Below, in pieces: positions 32,171 to 46,154 of a stretch of 64,000 bases of DNA. The DNA is taken from assembly GCA_023055505.1 (NCBI GenBank), contig JALIRH010000030.1, forward strand, positions 4,522,001-4,586,000. Direction: 5' to 3'. The notes under the pieces were generated by a model. It was not told the origin of the DNA, did not search any database, and saw only the letters and a program-made list of their open reading frames with translations. Position 1 is the first letter of the stretch; each line of letters opens with the position of its first letter. The stretch comes from Callipepla californica brunnescens (Eukaryota > Chordata > Aves > Galliformes > Odontophoridae). The position numbers and the translations under genes were made by a program.

Positions 32171-33060
32171 AAGAGAGAGTCTGGAGACAGGCAGACTCCA
32201 CCTTGGATGAGGAGAAGGTGGTCAGAGATTGCCTGGGGAAGAAATCAATACACACTAAACAGTGGGCCCCAGCAGAATTCACTGAAGAGTGCTGGGGGAA
32301 CAGGCAGAAGTGACTACCAAACCACGCTCTCTCATCTTTGAAAGATCTTGGAGACTGGGAGAGGTGCTAGAAGACTGGAGGATAGCCAGTGTAACACCAG
32401 TCTTCAAAACGGGCAGGAAGAACAAGCCGTGAAAATACAGGCTGGTCAGCCTCACCTCCGTCCCTGGAAAGGTGACGGAACAATTTGTTCTGGATGCCAT
32501 CTCCAAGCAATTGGAAGAGAAGAAGATAGTCAGGAATGATCAGCACCGCATCCCCACGGGGAAAATGTGGTTGACCATCGTGGTGGACTTCTACCTAGTT
32601 ATCAGTGGCTGGGCATATGGATAGAGATTAGTGGATGTTCTGTACTTTAGCAAAGGCTTTTCACACGGTCTCCCACAGCATCCATGTAATGAGGCCCCAG
32701 GACGCATGGGTTAGATGAATGGAGAGTGAGGTGGATTGAGAACTGGCTGAGTGGCAGAGCTCAGACGGTTGTCATCAGCGGGGCAGAGTCTAGTTGGAGG
32801 CGTGTAGCTGGTGGTGTTCCTTAGAGGTTGGTGCTGTGCCTGCTCTTCTTCAGCATCTTCATCAGTGACCTGCATATAGGCACAGAGGGCACCATCAGAA
32901 AGTACAAAGCTGGGAGGAGTGGCTGCCATAGCAGAAAGCTGTGCCACCATTCTGTAAGGCTTGGACAGAGTGCGGAGTTGGGCAGAGTGGAATGTGGTGA
33001 GGTTCAACAAGAGCAAGTATAGAGTCCTGCACCTGGGAAGAAATAATGGCACAAAATGAT
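32171..33060 (+). mobile_element. Old CR1 reverse-transcriptase fragment, forward, degenerate
   Basis: Reading across frames gives the CR1 RT order: a W-R-x-ASVTPVFKTG-like block, NYRLVSLTSVPGKV-like, LYFSKGFSHGLPQH-like, then a SGVP-like block turned to stop near 32823 and FSIFISDLH. Many stops and frameshifts are present. Together with the two preceding pieces this is a nest of old CR1 insertions filling the tail-to-tail spacer. Duplicate at about 55834-56723. Confidence 0.65.
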
Positions 33061-34828
33061 GAAAACACAAAGTAGTCAGAACACTTCTTGGTGAATCCTG
33101 AAAGGAATGGGGAAACACATGAGCAATGCTGTAGGTCAGGAATTAATTGAATGCAGCTGAAATGTAAATCATCCCACCTCTTGCCTCAGGAACTTGCTCC
33201 TGTTGCTGGGGATTCTTAAGCCTCCCAGCTGCTTGCCTCTTCCCCAGGCATTTCCCTTGCTGATTGTATTGAAAAATACAGGCCTCAGGGCCCTGCTCTT
33301 CCTCTCCTACACCACACCAGGCCTCTGCTCCCTGAGATGGAGGAAGCAGCGCTTTGCAGTACTGCAAGAATCATCTCCTTACAGCTTGCTGGGGGGACTC
33401 AGGGATCCTACAGAGAAATTCACAGCTCCAGAGGACATGGGCAGGCTCCTGCTGGCTTCACCAGCTCACCATAATCAACCTCTGCTTCCTGCAAACTGAC
33501 CTCAGGAGCTTGAGCTGAGCCAGGCATATGTGGTGGCCGTTCTTCAGGAGGTCTTGTGGACACTTCCCCAAGGTCACAGCAAAGACCTTCAAGCTCAGAA
33601 AAGAGGCAAGCATGCACTGGAGAGCACTCTGAAACCTCTGTGCTGCGGGGATAAGCTGCTTGTGCACCCTGTGGGTTTGCACTGCCTTCTGCTCCCACCA
33701 CCTCCTGAGATATGGGATGCTGCACTTAGGAGAAACAAGCTCTGCTTTTATTAGATTTAGTGGAACCAAGCAAAGTTTGGTGTCTCACGGCTGCTCTGAG
33801 CTCCTGATTAACCCTTTTGGGAAGAGGAGTAGAAGCAGTGTGCAGCTCTGTGAAAAAGAATGACATTGCTTGTGTGAAAGAAATGCCTCCCTGTGATGAA
33901 AGCAGTGGACTGGAGACAGCACCAAAATCAAACTTCCTTGTACCATTCCTCAATCCACATGCGGTCTTTTATTTTCAGAACAAAAAGCAAGACTACAGTG
34001 AAAAAAGCTCCAGAACAACTCTCCTACTTTATTCACCCCCTTCCCCTTCAACTACAGCTTATTTTCAGAAGAATTCCATGAGCCACGTTACTGCTTTCCT
34101 GACGCTTGTATTTCATTCCTCAGTGCACTCAGAAACTTCTGAGAGCAGAACATGCACACAGACACACAGAGCATCCATACACAGGTGATTTTCCTTAGCA
34201 GATGGCATCAATGAGCTGCTTGCAGGAAGAGCAGAGGAGAAAAGAAGACATGGTGAGAGAATATCTTTTATTAGCAAGGAAAGGTGATCTGAAACTCCTG
34301 GGATAATTCCCTTCTGCAGAGAGTTCCATCAAAGCAATCTTCTTTGCAAACACTTCCTGTTGGGGGAGAAGCATCTCCATCTCCCTCATGCTGGGATCTC
34401 AAGCATTCTCGAGGTCTTTGTGCTGTGGGCTTTCCAATGAGAAATGAGAAGTCAGCCCTGAGAGAAATTCTTCCTGCAGCACAGACGCTTGCAGGGCATT
34501 CCCCTCACGAGCACTGGGCAACATTCAATGTGGACAGAGCTCTGGATGAAGCTCTTCCTGCAGTGCTGGCATTTCTGTGGTCCCTGCCCTGAGTGGATCC
34601 CTTTCTACATGATCCGGGTTGGAGCAGTGGTTGGAGCTCATCTCGTGCTTGGGACAAGGGAACTGTGTGGTTCATCACCACACACAGCCACAGTGGGTAA
34701 CAAGGCTGTAGCTCTGGTTGAAGCTATTCCATGTCTGGGGCATTGCAGGCTCTGTCTGCACTGTGCATGTGCTGGTAGGAAACGTGGCTGGAACTGCTTC
34801 TGAGGGTTCTAATATTCTGAAAGTGCTT
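33061..34828 (-). other. 3' flank and probable 3' UTR of gene C
   Basis: This is homologous to the 3' flank of B from about 33470 on and nearly identical to that of D. An AATAAA lies on the minus strand at 34033-34028. The part at 33061-33470 is shared only with D and has no recognised feature. Confidence 0.5.
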
Positions 34829-36758
<1,930 letters not shown>

Positions 36759-38329
36759 TGCTGCTCTCCTGCAGGCTGGGATGATCACGGGTGGAAGGCA
36801 GAAGTTAAATGGGAGCCTGCAAGGACAAGGGAAATATCAGCAGAGCTGTGAGGGAATGCAGCAGTCCCTGTCCAACCCCTGCCCACCCCAGACCATCTGC
36901 ACGGAGCTGTATGGGGGATGGCACAGCACACCTTGCACAGAAAATCATTGTGCAACGATACTCATAACACTCTGGCTAAAAGTCAGTAATCATCACAAAG
37001 CTGCTTCAAACAGTGCAACAGGGAAAACTCACAGGTGACAGTTCAACTGCTGAAGGCTGACTGACCATGGGACTAAAGACAAAGCATGAGAAGGAGACAG
37101 GCATCTTACCCCAAAGCAGATAGCAGGTCAAGGTCACACCTTAGCAGAGATCCTTCACCCCCTTTTGTCCAGACACCTTGCAGATACTGATCTGCTGTAA
37201 GAGACTCACGCTTAGTTTGGAGCTTTGTGACCTTCTCTAAGGTTATGTCTGAGACTGTGCTCATACGATTCTTTACACACAAAGCCGTGAACAATTCTGG
37301 GACTAGAACTGGATCCAGGTCCATAAAGGCTCCTTATTTCTGTGGGTTCAGGAGTTGACATAGGCAGAGGGACCACTCTGAGCCTCATGACTCAATGGGA
37401 GGGGCTCCTGTAGTCGTGTGTGAAATCCAATCTTGTTAAGACACTGTTAAATCAGTACTGCAGATATGCTGTCTATCAATAAATATAGTCCTGCTTCTCG
37501 GTAGCTTTGGATCTCATATTGTATTGGGATCCATCTGTGACAAATTGGCAAAGTCACGAGGGCCACACAAGGATGTAAGGGGAGAGGTGTTACGTGCAAA
37601 ATGCCAGGTTTGGAAGCTGCATAGGAAGGAAAGGAGAACAGAAATAGACAGGAACAGGGAACAGAACCTAAATTTGAAATCACATCTCTAACACTGAATT
37701 AATTAATCATGGCCAAATAAAATAAAAAAATAACTAAGCATTAACCATAGATATTCCATGGGACAGCGTTCATCATATTTCAGCTCCTGTAGAGACCATG
37801 AACATTCTTATCATGGCCGATCCCTCTTTTTATCCTCCATTTCTCTTGCCTATGTGAAAGCTCCCATTCTAGCGTGCCAGGCAAGAGTCTCCTCAGATGT
37901 CTATCTCCTCACGGAGATGAGTACCACACAAAAGGGTGTTAATTGGCAGCTTGTCTCTCTTTCGTTGCCCCAGGACATGCCCATCTGCTTGTCCCTTAGA
38001 CAAAGGCTTTCACAACCCCTGGCCAGGACTAGCTTGGACAAGTTTGGACATGTTCATCAGCAGACTTTGAGGCAATGGGATAAAATAATAGTCTCTAGCA
38101 GGGTATCCCCCTTGCACCCGGCATGTGAGCGCAGTGCTGAATAACCTTACCTGCCTTATCACCTCACTCTTGGTTATAGAGCCGAAACAAAACCCTTGGG
38201 ACACGTTCGCACAGCAAAGACCACCCAGTCCCCAGTACTTCAGGGGCTGACACAGTGGCAATTCCCCGCTTATTAGAGGCTTTCCATTAAGATCCAAAAA
38301 GTGAGGCACCGGGGATTTTGAATCTTTCA
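36759..38329. other. Upstream flank/putative first intron of gene C
   Basis: This is the inverted counterpart of the region upstream of the other zinc-finger genes. It lacks a few stretches found in B, for example part of the segment near 37770 and about 100 bp near 38185. No gene is seen. Confidence 0.5.
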
Positions 38330-38990
38330 GGAATCCACGTGTGCAGAGCTGCGCAGCAAGTTCCTCTCGTGCGGTCCAGAGGGAGAACTGCAGTCCCAGC
38401 TGCGCTGTATCACAGAGGTACAAGCGGGCAGCAGAGCACGCTGACCTCCTGTGCTCACTTCCTCCCTGTCCCAGCTCCAAGCCCTTCGTGTGCCCCTCTC
38501 TGCCCAACCCGGGCTGCAACACGCCTGCAAAGTGTTCCTGCTGTCGTTGCAGCCCACCTGGCCCAGCAAAGCTGCCGTGCCGGGCAGCACATGGAGCCGG
38601 GACCAGGGTCCCACCCGGTGCTGCTGGCAGCGTGTGCTCCTCTGCACGAACCACGAAGGGCACCTACCTTGGGTGCAGAGCAGGCTGCTCCCAGCTCTGT
38701 TGCAGGCAACCGGGCTCCTTGGAGTCGCGCAGAGCACAGGATGCCGAGTGCCCTCAGCCCGGAGCTGGCCGCAGGACAGCCTTGGTGCACCTCCTGCCAC
38801 CGCGGTGCTGCCCGGATGGCTTCCAGCCAGGCTCTGGCTGCTTCAGCACAGGCTCTGGTGCCACAGCGAGCACGCCCCGAGCCGGCTGCCAGGCCTTGGG
38901 CACTTTCACTGCTCATTCTCAGCTCACATCTGCTCCCGGAGGACAGGAGGAGGGGAGGGAGGGAGGGGGCAGGGAGGGAGGAAAGGACAG
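38330..38990 (-). promoter_or_regulatory. GC-rich module with candidate noncoding first exon of C
   Basis: This is the fourth copy of the GC-rich block, with the conserved donor placing the exon end at 38668 on the minus strand. Directly beyond it (about 38999) roughly 400 bp present in B and D are missing; the break sits in a shared gtttt. Confidence 0.45.
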
Positions 38991-39983
38991 GGGCTGTGTT
39001 TTCTTAGCAATAGGGATCAATACATTAGTTCAAGAACCGATATATTAGTTTAGCAAAAAGAATGCATATGAGATACATCCATAGCTTTCCATTTCAGCTT
39101 TTGTGGGTGAACAGTCTTGTTTTCCCTCAGTAATTCTATACTGGAAACATAACTGAATTTTATTTTCTGCCTCAATGGTTTTGCCTCACAAGAAGCAACA
39201 AATGTTCCCCCATTTTGTTGGGAGAAAATGGTTATGACTGTAGGAATTTGGTGTACAACCATGCCTTGAGGGATTTGGCAGACACCATTACCTAGCGATG
39301 TGAGGAGGGACAATTTTCCATCATAAAGTGTATTTAGATGAAAGTGTATTCAGACTGTTGTGATGGTTGCAGTTTGCACCAGCCAAGATAGATGAGGACT
39401 GGAAATAGAAACAATTGTGTCACCACCCCCTCCCTACCTGGGCGGCTCCTATTTTTTCATCATCCCTCTTTCAGTTCCCTGCACTATGATCATCACCAAT
39501 TATTTCCTGTCTCTACTCCTTGTCCTTTCTTGCCTTTGCTTTCTCCATTTCCTCTCTGTTCCCTCCAGTTCCTTCCTTGTCTTTTGCCTTTCCCTAGCCT
39601 CCCTCTCTTTATTTTTATTTTCCCAAAGATTCATCATTAAAACTGGCTCAGCACTCTCTAGTCTTCCACACACATGTCCTGTCTATGAAAGACCCCATTT
39701 CTAAACTTTTATTTTTCCGTCTAATTGCTCCAACCAGTCTCGACTAATTAAGGACTCTGGTGCCCCTGGTAAATACAAAAACCAAATTTCAGTCTCCTCT
39801 CCAGCTCCACAGCCTTCCAATGCTAACACTGGGATATTGGGTTTCCTAGATCTCTGCAGACAAGGACATTCTTGCTTCCAATGTGTTCCTGCGCAACCAC
39901 CAGGTAACACAGCATTTCACAACAGGAGTCTGCAGTGTCTCTGCCCCAGGATCTTTCTATGAGCGCTCTGGGAACCGCCCAGG
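38991..39983. other. Distal 5' arm of C and second linker copy
   Basis: The arm continues to about 39440 and then runs through a linker copy (about 39440-39983) like that at 17362-17892. The linker ends at gggaaccgcccagg, where the expected next inverted arm is replaced by unrelated sequence. The 720-bp segment found in A1, A2 and D is absent. Confidence 0.6.
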
Positions 39984-40120
39984 ACGGGATCTTCTTTGAC
40001 TTTTGCATGCTCCTCTCAGTAAACATGATCTGAGTATTTGCATTTGTTTGACTCCCACTGTTCATTTGGGATACTGTACCCTCTGTCTTTCTCCGTGTAG
40101 ATCTATCTGCATATTGAGAA

Positions 40121-41649
40121 ATGAGCGACAGTGCAGTCACAATGAAAGGTGAAGATGTGTTATTTGACCTTTTAGAAAAGCATGGTGCCAGACCCTCGTT
40201 AACGGGGGTAGACTGGGCATGGCAAACCTGCAGAGTGTTTCAGACCATATTAATGTTCTGCAAAAGAATGCTCGTACCCAAGCTGGAAAAGGAAAGGCAT
40301 TTATTTGTGCAGCATTGGGTTCTGCTCTAGTTGCAGCCATAGAATTCCGTGACCAGCAGCTTAAAACAGAGAACCAAACTAGAGAGTCACTGCAAGAGTT
40401 GGTTAAAACTCCACAGAAACAGACAGAGGAACTCAAAAGGGAATTAGAAAATGAAAAACATAATTCAGCCCTCTTACTAGAGACTCTAAAGGGTAACTGT
40501 AAGGATACCAGTGACACTGTTACCCATAGTTTGCCTCAAGAAAAAATCTATCCTCTAGAAGAACTGGAAGGAATAAAGGCAAGGCTAGACAAATTAGAGG
40601 CCTGTCCAGCTCCAATACGTCCTTTGATAAAAACTGAATATACTCTGATAACAGTGAGGATCTAGACCCTCAAATGAATGTTAAGGAAATTCCCTTTTCA
40701 GCCACTGAACTAGCTAAACTGAAAAGAGATTTTAGCCGCTCTCCAAAAGAATCAGAAACGGAGTTTGTATGGAGAGTTAGCCTCAGTGGTGGAGACCAAA
40801 TACTGTTAACTGAAAAGGAGGCTGAAGGTTATTGGGGACCAGGAGTATTTTTAACAACTGTCAGCAATCGTGCTCCCTGGTCCCTAACACAGAGAGCTGC
40901 CTACTGGGCAGGTGGTCTTAACCCTCTAGAAAGGGGAGACCCCCTTGCCATTACTGGGACTATTGATCAATTAGTGGAAAGCGTTCAAAAGGCTGCTTGT
41001 CTGCAAATGATGTATGATAGAAAGCTGCAGCCACACCATGAATCCCCTATGATGATGCCTGTTGATCCTGAGAGAATGACCCCTCTTATCAGGGGGCTTC
41101 CAGAATTGTTGAAACCTATAGGTATACAACTGCAAGGAAAAATACAGGCTATGCCTCACGGAGGAAGAATTCAGGCAGCATTAGAAGGGGCTGCAACCCC
41201 TGACCACTTGCAGTCAGGGTACAAAGCATGGACGTGGGGGGGAGGTTGCCCAAGAATTAATTAACTGTGTGAGAAAATATGGACCAGTGACTTCTTCCAA
41301 CAGTAAATTTGAGACAAAGGGAGTAAGGTGCACAGTGGCCAATCTGGCCCCTCCCCTATCTAATCCGGAGAGCAACAGATTTAAAAGTGTCTCACTTTCA
41401 GTGAAAGCAAGTGGGAGAAATATAGATCATAAACGGAACAGTTTTTGGACTCTGGGCCGACAGAAGGGCATTCCGCGAGAATTAATGGATGGTTTATCTA
41501 CAGACAAGTTAGAAGAGTTAGGTAGTGGGTGGCCAGAGCAAAAGTCCCAAAGAAGTGACACTCCACCTCCGAGGGCCCCCAACTTTGGAATCAGCACGGG
41601 CACAAAGACCGCAGGAAAACTAATTCCCTCGCCCCTCTCAAGTGGGTAG
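40121..41649 (+). pseudogene. ENS-1/ERNI-like (Soprano-type) retroelement gag region, frameshifted
   Basis: Four overlapping or adjacent frames read as one broken protein: 40121-40330, 40219-40665, 40674-41264 and 41269-41649. At least three frame changes separate them. The N-terminal part has a strong coiled coil (heptad-rich Leu/Gln/Glu/Lys around 40360-40490). The middle part contains a capsid-like stretch (ETEFVWRVSLSGGD, then YWGPGVFL and WSLTQRAAYWAGG). From memory of the family it resembles the chicken ENS-1/ERNI protein of the Soprano LTR element; that assignment was not checked. The frames are too broken for a functional product. Confidence 0.55.
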
Positions 41650-42727
41650 GGGGGGAAGGAGGGTGGATGTACATTAGGAAACTTACAACGAAAGGAAACA
41701 AACTGTTAAATACGCTAAGAAGGCTAAGGATGCCTGGGAAAAGGAATGTAAAAGTACCAGTCATCGGATTATTCCCTCATTTGAACCACATTAACAAGCC
41801 CCAACAGGGCAGGCCTATGTCCTGTTTTGTTTTGCAGAAGACCCCCGTTGGACCTTGACTGAACACAGAAAGGCAGACAGCTGACTTTAATCATTTGTGT
41901 TCTGGGACAAATATTGAAGATGTGATCATACTAGAACGCTGAATACACCTCTTGATTACACTGTGTGTTTTGGTTGCATAGTATCATGTGTGGGTGCTGT
42001 CTTTTGGTCTGTTAAATTTCACACTTGGGTTTGATTTTTCAAAGGTTTTGCTGACTTACTGGCTACTCCCTGCGCAGTAATGCCATTCCTTTTGATCCTT
42101 TCTTCTACCCCTTTTTATCAAACTGATTATGATTTGCATGTAACTCCGCTATGGTGTTTCCAACTTCCTAATAAATTTGGAAATCAACCTAGGGACCCAT
42201 CTCATATCTGCCAGATGTGGTCACCAAAAGAAACCCATTCTGTTATTGATGCTTTTTAGTGTCAGAGAGATGTTTACTGTAACACCAGTCCAGGAGTTCC
42301 ATCCAAAACATGGTTGTTGGAAGGTGTTCTATGTTTTGTCAAGTGTATGTTTCTCTAATGTTTTCTATTATGGGATGTCCTAAACACAGTATCCCATTAA
42401 AGTTCTATACACTATAACAATACTTGAACTTGCCAAACTAGTATCTATCTGTCTATCTGTCTGCTTTTCAATCACTTTTAAGATGCTCAAATGACAACTC
42501 TGGTCATATTTAATCTTGAAGCAACAGGCAGTGTTGCAGTGTGGTGAAATTAGACCTTTGCTCAGCCTATTAGAAAACATGTTTGTTCCACCTATAGTCC
42601 TGGCAAAACACCAAATCAACTTTGAAAACATTACATGGCAAATCCCAAAAGAATACTATTCACAGAAGATAGTGAGGAAGATAGTATATTTTGCTAGGCT
42701 TATCAGCATGGTAAACAGACAACCGGT
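41650..42727. other. Probable 3' part of the ENS-like element, unassigned
   Basis: A purine-rich run (about 41643-41663) follows the gag region and could be a polypurine tract. The rest is AT-rich with only small ORFs and a short tetranucleotide run (tatc/tgtc) at about 42443-42464. LTR ends could not be defined. Confidence 0.35.

Positions 42728-42754
<27 letters not shown>
42728..42754 (+). repeat. Poly(A) run of 27
   Basis: Twenty-seven consecutive A residues follow ccggt and precede gtaaagaaataaaagagg. It may be the tail of a retroposed transcript or a simple repeat. No target-site duplication was identified. Confidence 0.7.
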
Positions 42755-42759
<5 letters not shown>

Positions 42760-42809
42760 GAAATAAAAGAGGCTTACATTTTGCAGATTGTCAAGGATCA
42801 CTGATAACT

Positions 42810-43010
42810 CCACAGGAGAGGGATCCCCAACGAGATATTATTCCCTAGGGGTGGTCAGCCCTTAAATGGGGTCTGGGATAGGTGGAGCCAGACTCTCCCC
42901 CTTCTAGTCACACAGGTACACTGCCTTCACCTGTGCTCCAGCGACTGACTCAGTGCTCACCTCAGGTGATCCATCAGGTCTTGATTCAACATTTCCCATA
43001 CAAGGGAGAT
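42810..43010 (-). mobile_element. Inverted ERVL internal fragment
   Basis: The reverse complement of about 42853-43010 matches the ERVL-b region near 30320-30500 (aggtgagcactgagcc, caggtgaaggca, tggagtctggctcc). The adjoining 42810-42852 resembles, on the + strand, part of a 303-bp insertion in ERVL-c (about 54236-54285). The fragment abuts a forward LTR. Confidence 0.6.
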
Positions 43011-43050
43011 GGTCATTATGGTCATAATGAGGACCATATCTTATGAAACG

Positions 43051-43528
43051 TGTCCTGGTTTTATGATTTGTATTGGTATTCCGCATCATAACATCATGTA
43101 GTGCATTGAGAATTAAAGAGTTAATGCTGCAGAACCGTGGATCACCGACAGTTCCAGGTATACCTGTCTCAGGAGAGAAGAAGAATGACGTTAAGCAGAG
43201 GACTTTGAATTGTTTTGTATTTTTATGTTTTTTCTGCTCAGAGACTGAGTGCCACGAGATGCTCTCATTCCTGTGGGGATGAACCCAGCTGCGGATGCTC
43301 ACTGCAATCTCACTGTCAGCGTTTAGCGTAAGGCCTTCGGTTTATTGGACCCTCGCTCTTGCTCATTCTATTTGATTTATTGCTTTCAATTACAACTATA
43401 TTGTGTATATTGTATTATATGTATGTTGTATTATATTGTGCTATTTTGTTTTCCGATATCTTATTTAGTAAATTAGTATTTCTCCTCAGATCATTGCCGC
43501 TATCTTCATTCTAGGCCTAGGCTATACA
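43051..43528 (+). mobile_element. ERVL-type LTR, 478 bp
   Basis: The sequence begins TGTCCTGGTTTTATGA, sharing its first 80 bp or so with the LTR starts at 10611 and 45788, and ends in ...TATACA at 43528. Length and TG...CA ends suit a whole LTR. The bases on either side (aaacg and taatt) do not match as a 5-bp target-site duplication, and the left neighbour is an inverted internal fragment, so the locus has been rearranged. Confidence 0.6.
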
Positions 43529-44438
43529 TAATTTCATGTCAGGACTCCTCAGAGATTGCAACAGTGAGACAGTTATCTTGCTTAGTAAAGCTGTCAGAGT
43601 GGAGCATGTGTTTCGTTGCATTAAGGCAAGAGCGAAGGGGGTGCATTCCACATAACCTTAAGCAATCAGACACTTCAATTAGGAGAGAACAAGCAAGCAA
43701 GCAAGAATTTTTTGGGGGGAGGGGCTGCAAAAAGATTGAGGTGGCATAGTAAAGAAAAAAGATTCATCTCACTTAAAATGAGCTGCCTTATATGCAATAG
43801 ACTGAGTCTACTTGCAACTAAGTCTGAGCGAGGCATTCAGATGAGCAAGTATGAATCCCCTAGTCCTGATCCCTTAGTACGCCAGCAACACCAAGAAAAA
43901 GGGGATTTTTGAGGAAAGAGAGAAAGGAAGAAAACAACCAACCGACATCAAAACACATTTCATTTATTTTACACTTCCTTGAAGTATGAGTCTTTGCCCG
44001 AGGACAGTGAGAGTTTGTGCTTAAAAATTAAAGTCATACAATACTGGAAATGTATTGATACATTTGCATAGCACAAGCATCAATTATCAGTAATTTAAGC
44101 AGATATTAACACAGGACCTTAAAAACATAAGTTGGATAGGAGCGCTACACGGAACCAGGTTTGGAGTGAATATTGGAGGCAACTGACTGTGGTTTCTGTG
44201 CGTAAATTGTTCTCATTGTAATCTAATGCCAAAACACACCTCTGTCCCAAAGGCTGCCTGCCTCCAAGGGGGAATTATTTTCTCATTACCATCTGATTCT
44301 AATACCAAAGCACACTTCCGTCCCACATGTTGCACACCTCCAAGGGGAAAGCACCCCTCACTGAGCAGGAGCTCTGACCTTTTGAGCCAGACTTCTAAAA
44401 GCAAAGAGCAAACATTGTACGCCAACCAGGATAGTGGA
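43529..44438. other. Unannotated AT-rich DNA
   Basis: No gene, RNA or clear repeat is recognised. Two similar stretches at about 44221-44280 and 44281-44350 (accaaagcacac...gtcccac...cctccaagggg pattern) form a small tandem duplication. Confidence 0.4.
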
Positions 44439-44620
44439 ATCATACAATCATGAAGACTGGAGAGGAATCTGAAGTACTCATCCAGTCCAACCGTCCACGT
44501 ACCACCAGTACTGCCTGCTGACCACGTGCCTCAGTGACACATCTCCATGTTTGTGGAAAATTCACCTCCAGGGATGGTGACTCCACCGCCTCCCTGGGTG
44601 GGATTGCCTGTGGGAATGCA
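44439..44620 (-). mobile_element. Old CR1 3' end, inverted
   Basis: The sequence from aatcatacaatcatgaagactgg through catccagtccaaccgtcc, cacatctccatgtttg and ctccagggatggtgactcc to ctccctggg matches the reverse complement of a CR1 3' end. It is a short, old, 5'-truncated copy. Confidence 0.7.
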
Positions 44621-45787
44621 AAGGAGGTTTATTTTCTAACAAAACATTTTAGCCATTTATGCAACACCCGGACTGGCAATAATGAATAGGTAAAGAAATA
44701 ATGAATAGTTATTAACGAGTAATTGCAAAGAGTCAAACGCCTTAGGGCTTTTCTTCAGACCCATGGGCATCAGAGGGAGCACAGCTGTGTGCCGTGACTA
44801 TAAAGCCATTGCCTTTGGAACCAAACCAACCCCTGCAGTCCCAGTTGGCTCTTGAAGAGATAAATACCCAGAGCGTACAATGAAAGATCTCCATCCTCTG
44901 TCGCACCATGTTCCTCCCCTATCAGCAGGTGGTGAGTGAGACAGCTGAGGTCATGGGTCCAGAACTGAATAGAGTTTAACCTCTGGTCCATGCACAGCAC
45001 TACTAAATCCATGAGTGTGTGGGAAAGGAAGAGAAAGAAGACTTCAGACCAGGATGATGGACTACCAACAAAGCCCCTGAAAGGGAGGTATGTCTTGAAG
45101 CTGATTGCATATGTTTGCAAGAAAATTAAAGCTGGGGTTGCCTCCAGAAATAAAGTTATGGTGTGGAGTGAAGTTGGGGGTTTGGCAGCTGGAGATCTGT
45201 TATTGCTTGGGTAGCATCAAGGAAGATGGCTGATAAGAGCTGCAAGGGATGGTCAGGTCTCTGCCGTCTTGCATTCACACGTGAGCCAGGGAGCACTGAT
45301 GTCAGTGAGAATAAACCTGAGTGAACTCAGAATCAGTGAGAAAGAAAAGCACCTCGGGCTGTGCTGTTCTCCCTCCGCAGGACACCAGACGTGGGTGGCT
45401 CACTTTGTCCCAGGAGGAGAAACAACGACTTGAAGAGTGGATTACAAGAAGGGGGACAACCAGGAAAAGGAACACACACTTATTTCTCCTGAGTTTAGGA
45501 GTAATGATCACAATCAGAAGATAGGTGAGTGATTGTATTATTGAGCTTGGACAAGTCATGAGTGATAGCTGAATTCTGGTCAGACTGCCAAAACATGATG
45601 GAGACAAAGAATGACTTTTCTTTGATCAAAGCCCGTTCTTTGTGGCTCGTGATCAAAACTGTACAGGTGACAGCAGCTAAAGCTCAGAATCCTACTTCAC
45701 ATCCACAGGTATGCATTGGTATTCCCCTCAATATGGTCCGCTGCCCTCTGAGGTAGATGTTAGCATATACAGTACCGAATGAGTCAC
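44621..45787. other. Unannotated DNA
   Basis: There are only small ORFs with no recognised domain (for example 44990-45214 and 45321-45524, both rich in basic residues). No conservation can be judged because the region is single-copy in the window. Confidence 0.4.
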
Positions 45788-45867
45788 TGTCATGGTTTTA
45801 TGACTTTTGGTATTGGTATTCCACATCAGAACATCATGTAGTGCCTTAAGTGTTAAAGGGTTAATGC

Positions 45868-45962
45868 TCTTGGTCTAGTGGTTAGGAGCTGGCACTTTCA
45901 CCGCCGCAGCCCAGGTTCTGATAACGCCAAAGTCGTGGGTTCGATCCCCATACGGGCCACCA
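45868..45962 (+). pseudogene. Chimeric tRNA-Glu/tRNA-Ile retropseudogene ending in CCA
   Basis: Bases 45868-45917 match tRNA-Glu from the D arm to the T loop (tggtctagtggttagga, anticodon loop ctttcac with TTC). Bases 45918-45962 match the 3' half of tRNA-Ile from its anticodon loop (ctgataa with GAT) through the B box (ggttcgatccc) to the acceptor end (acgggcca) followed by CCA. The join gives two T-arm regions in about 95 nt and no acceptor-stem partner, so it cannot be a working tRNA. The CCA is not encoded in vertebrate tRNA genes and points to a mature tRNA as template. Confidence 0.75.
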
Positions 45963-46154
45963 GACGGAGAGAGGGCATCCTGGGGGCAGCAGTGGTCTGC
46001 AGGGTGCTGGGCAGCCCAGCTCCGTCCTCTTTTGGGACTGGTGGGTCTGTTCGGACCCCCGAGGGTGGCTCTGTGTTGGGACCTCGTGTCTGTGCCTGCT
46101 TCGCCTCCTGGTACTGCGGCGTCGGGGCTGGAGGGGTCATCACCCACAAAGAGC

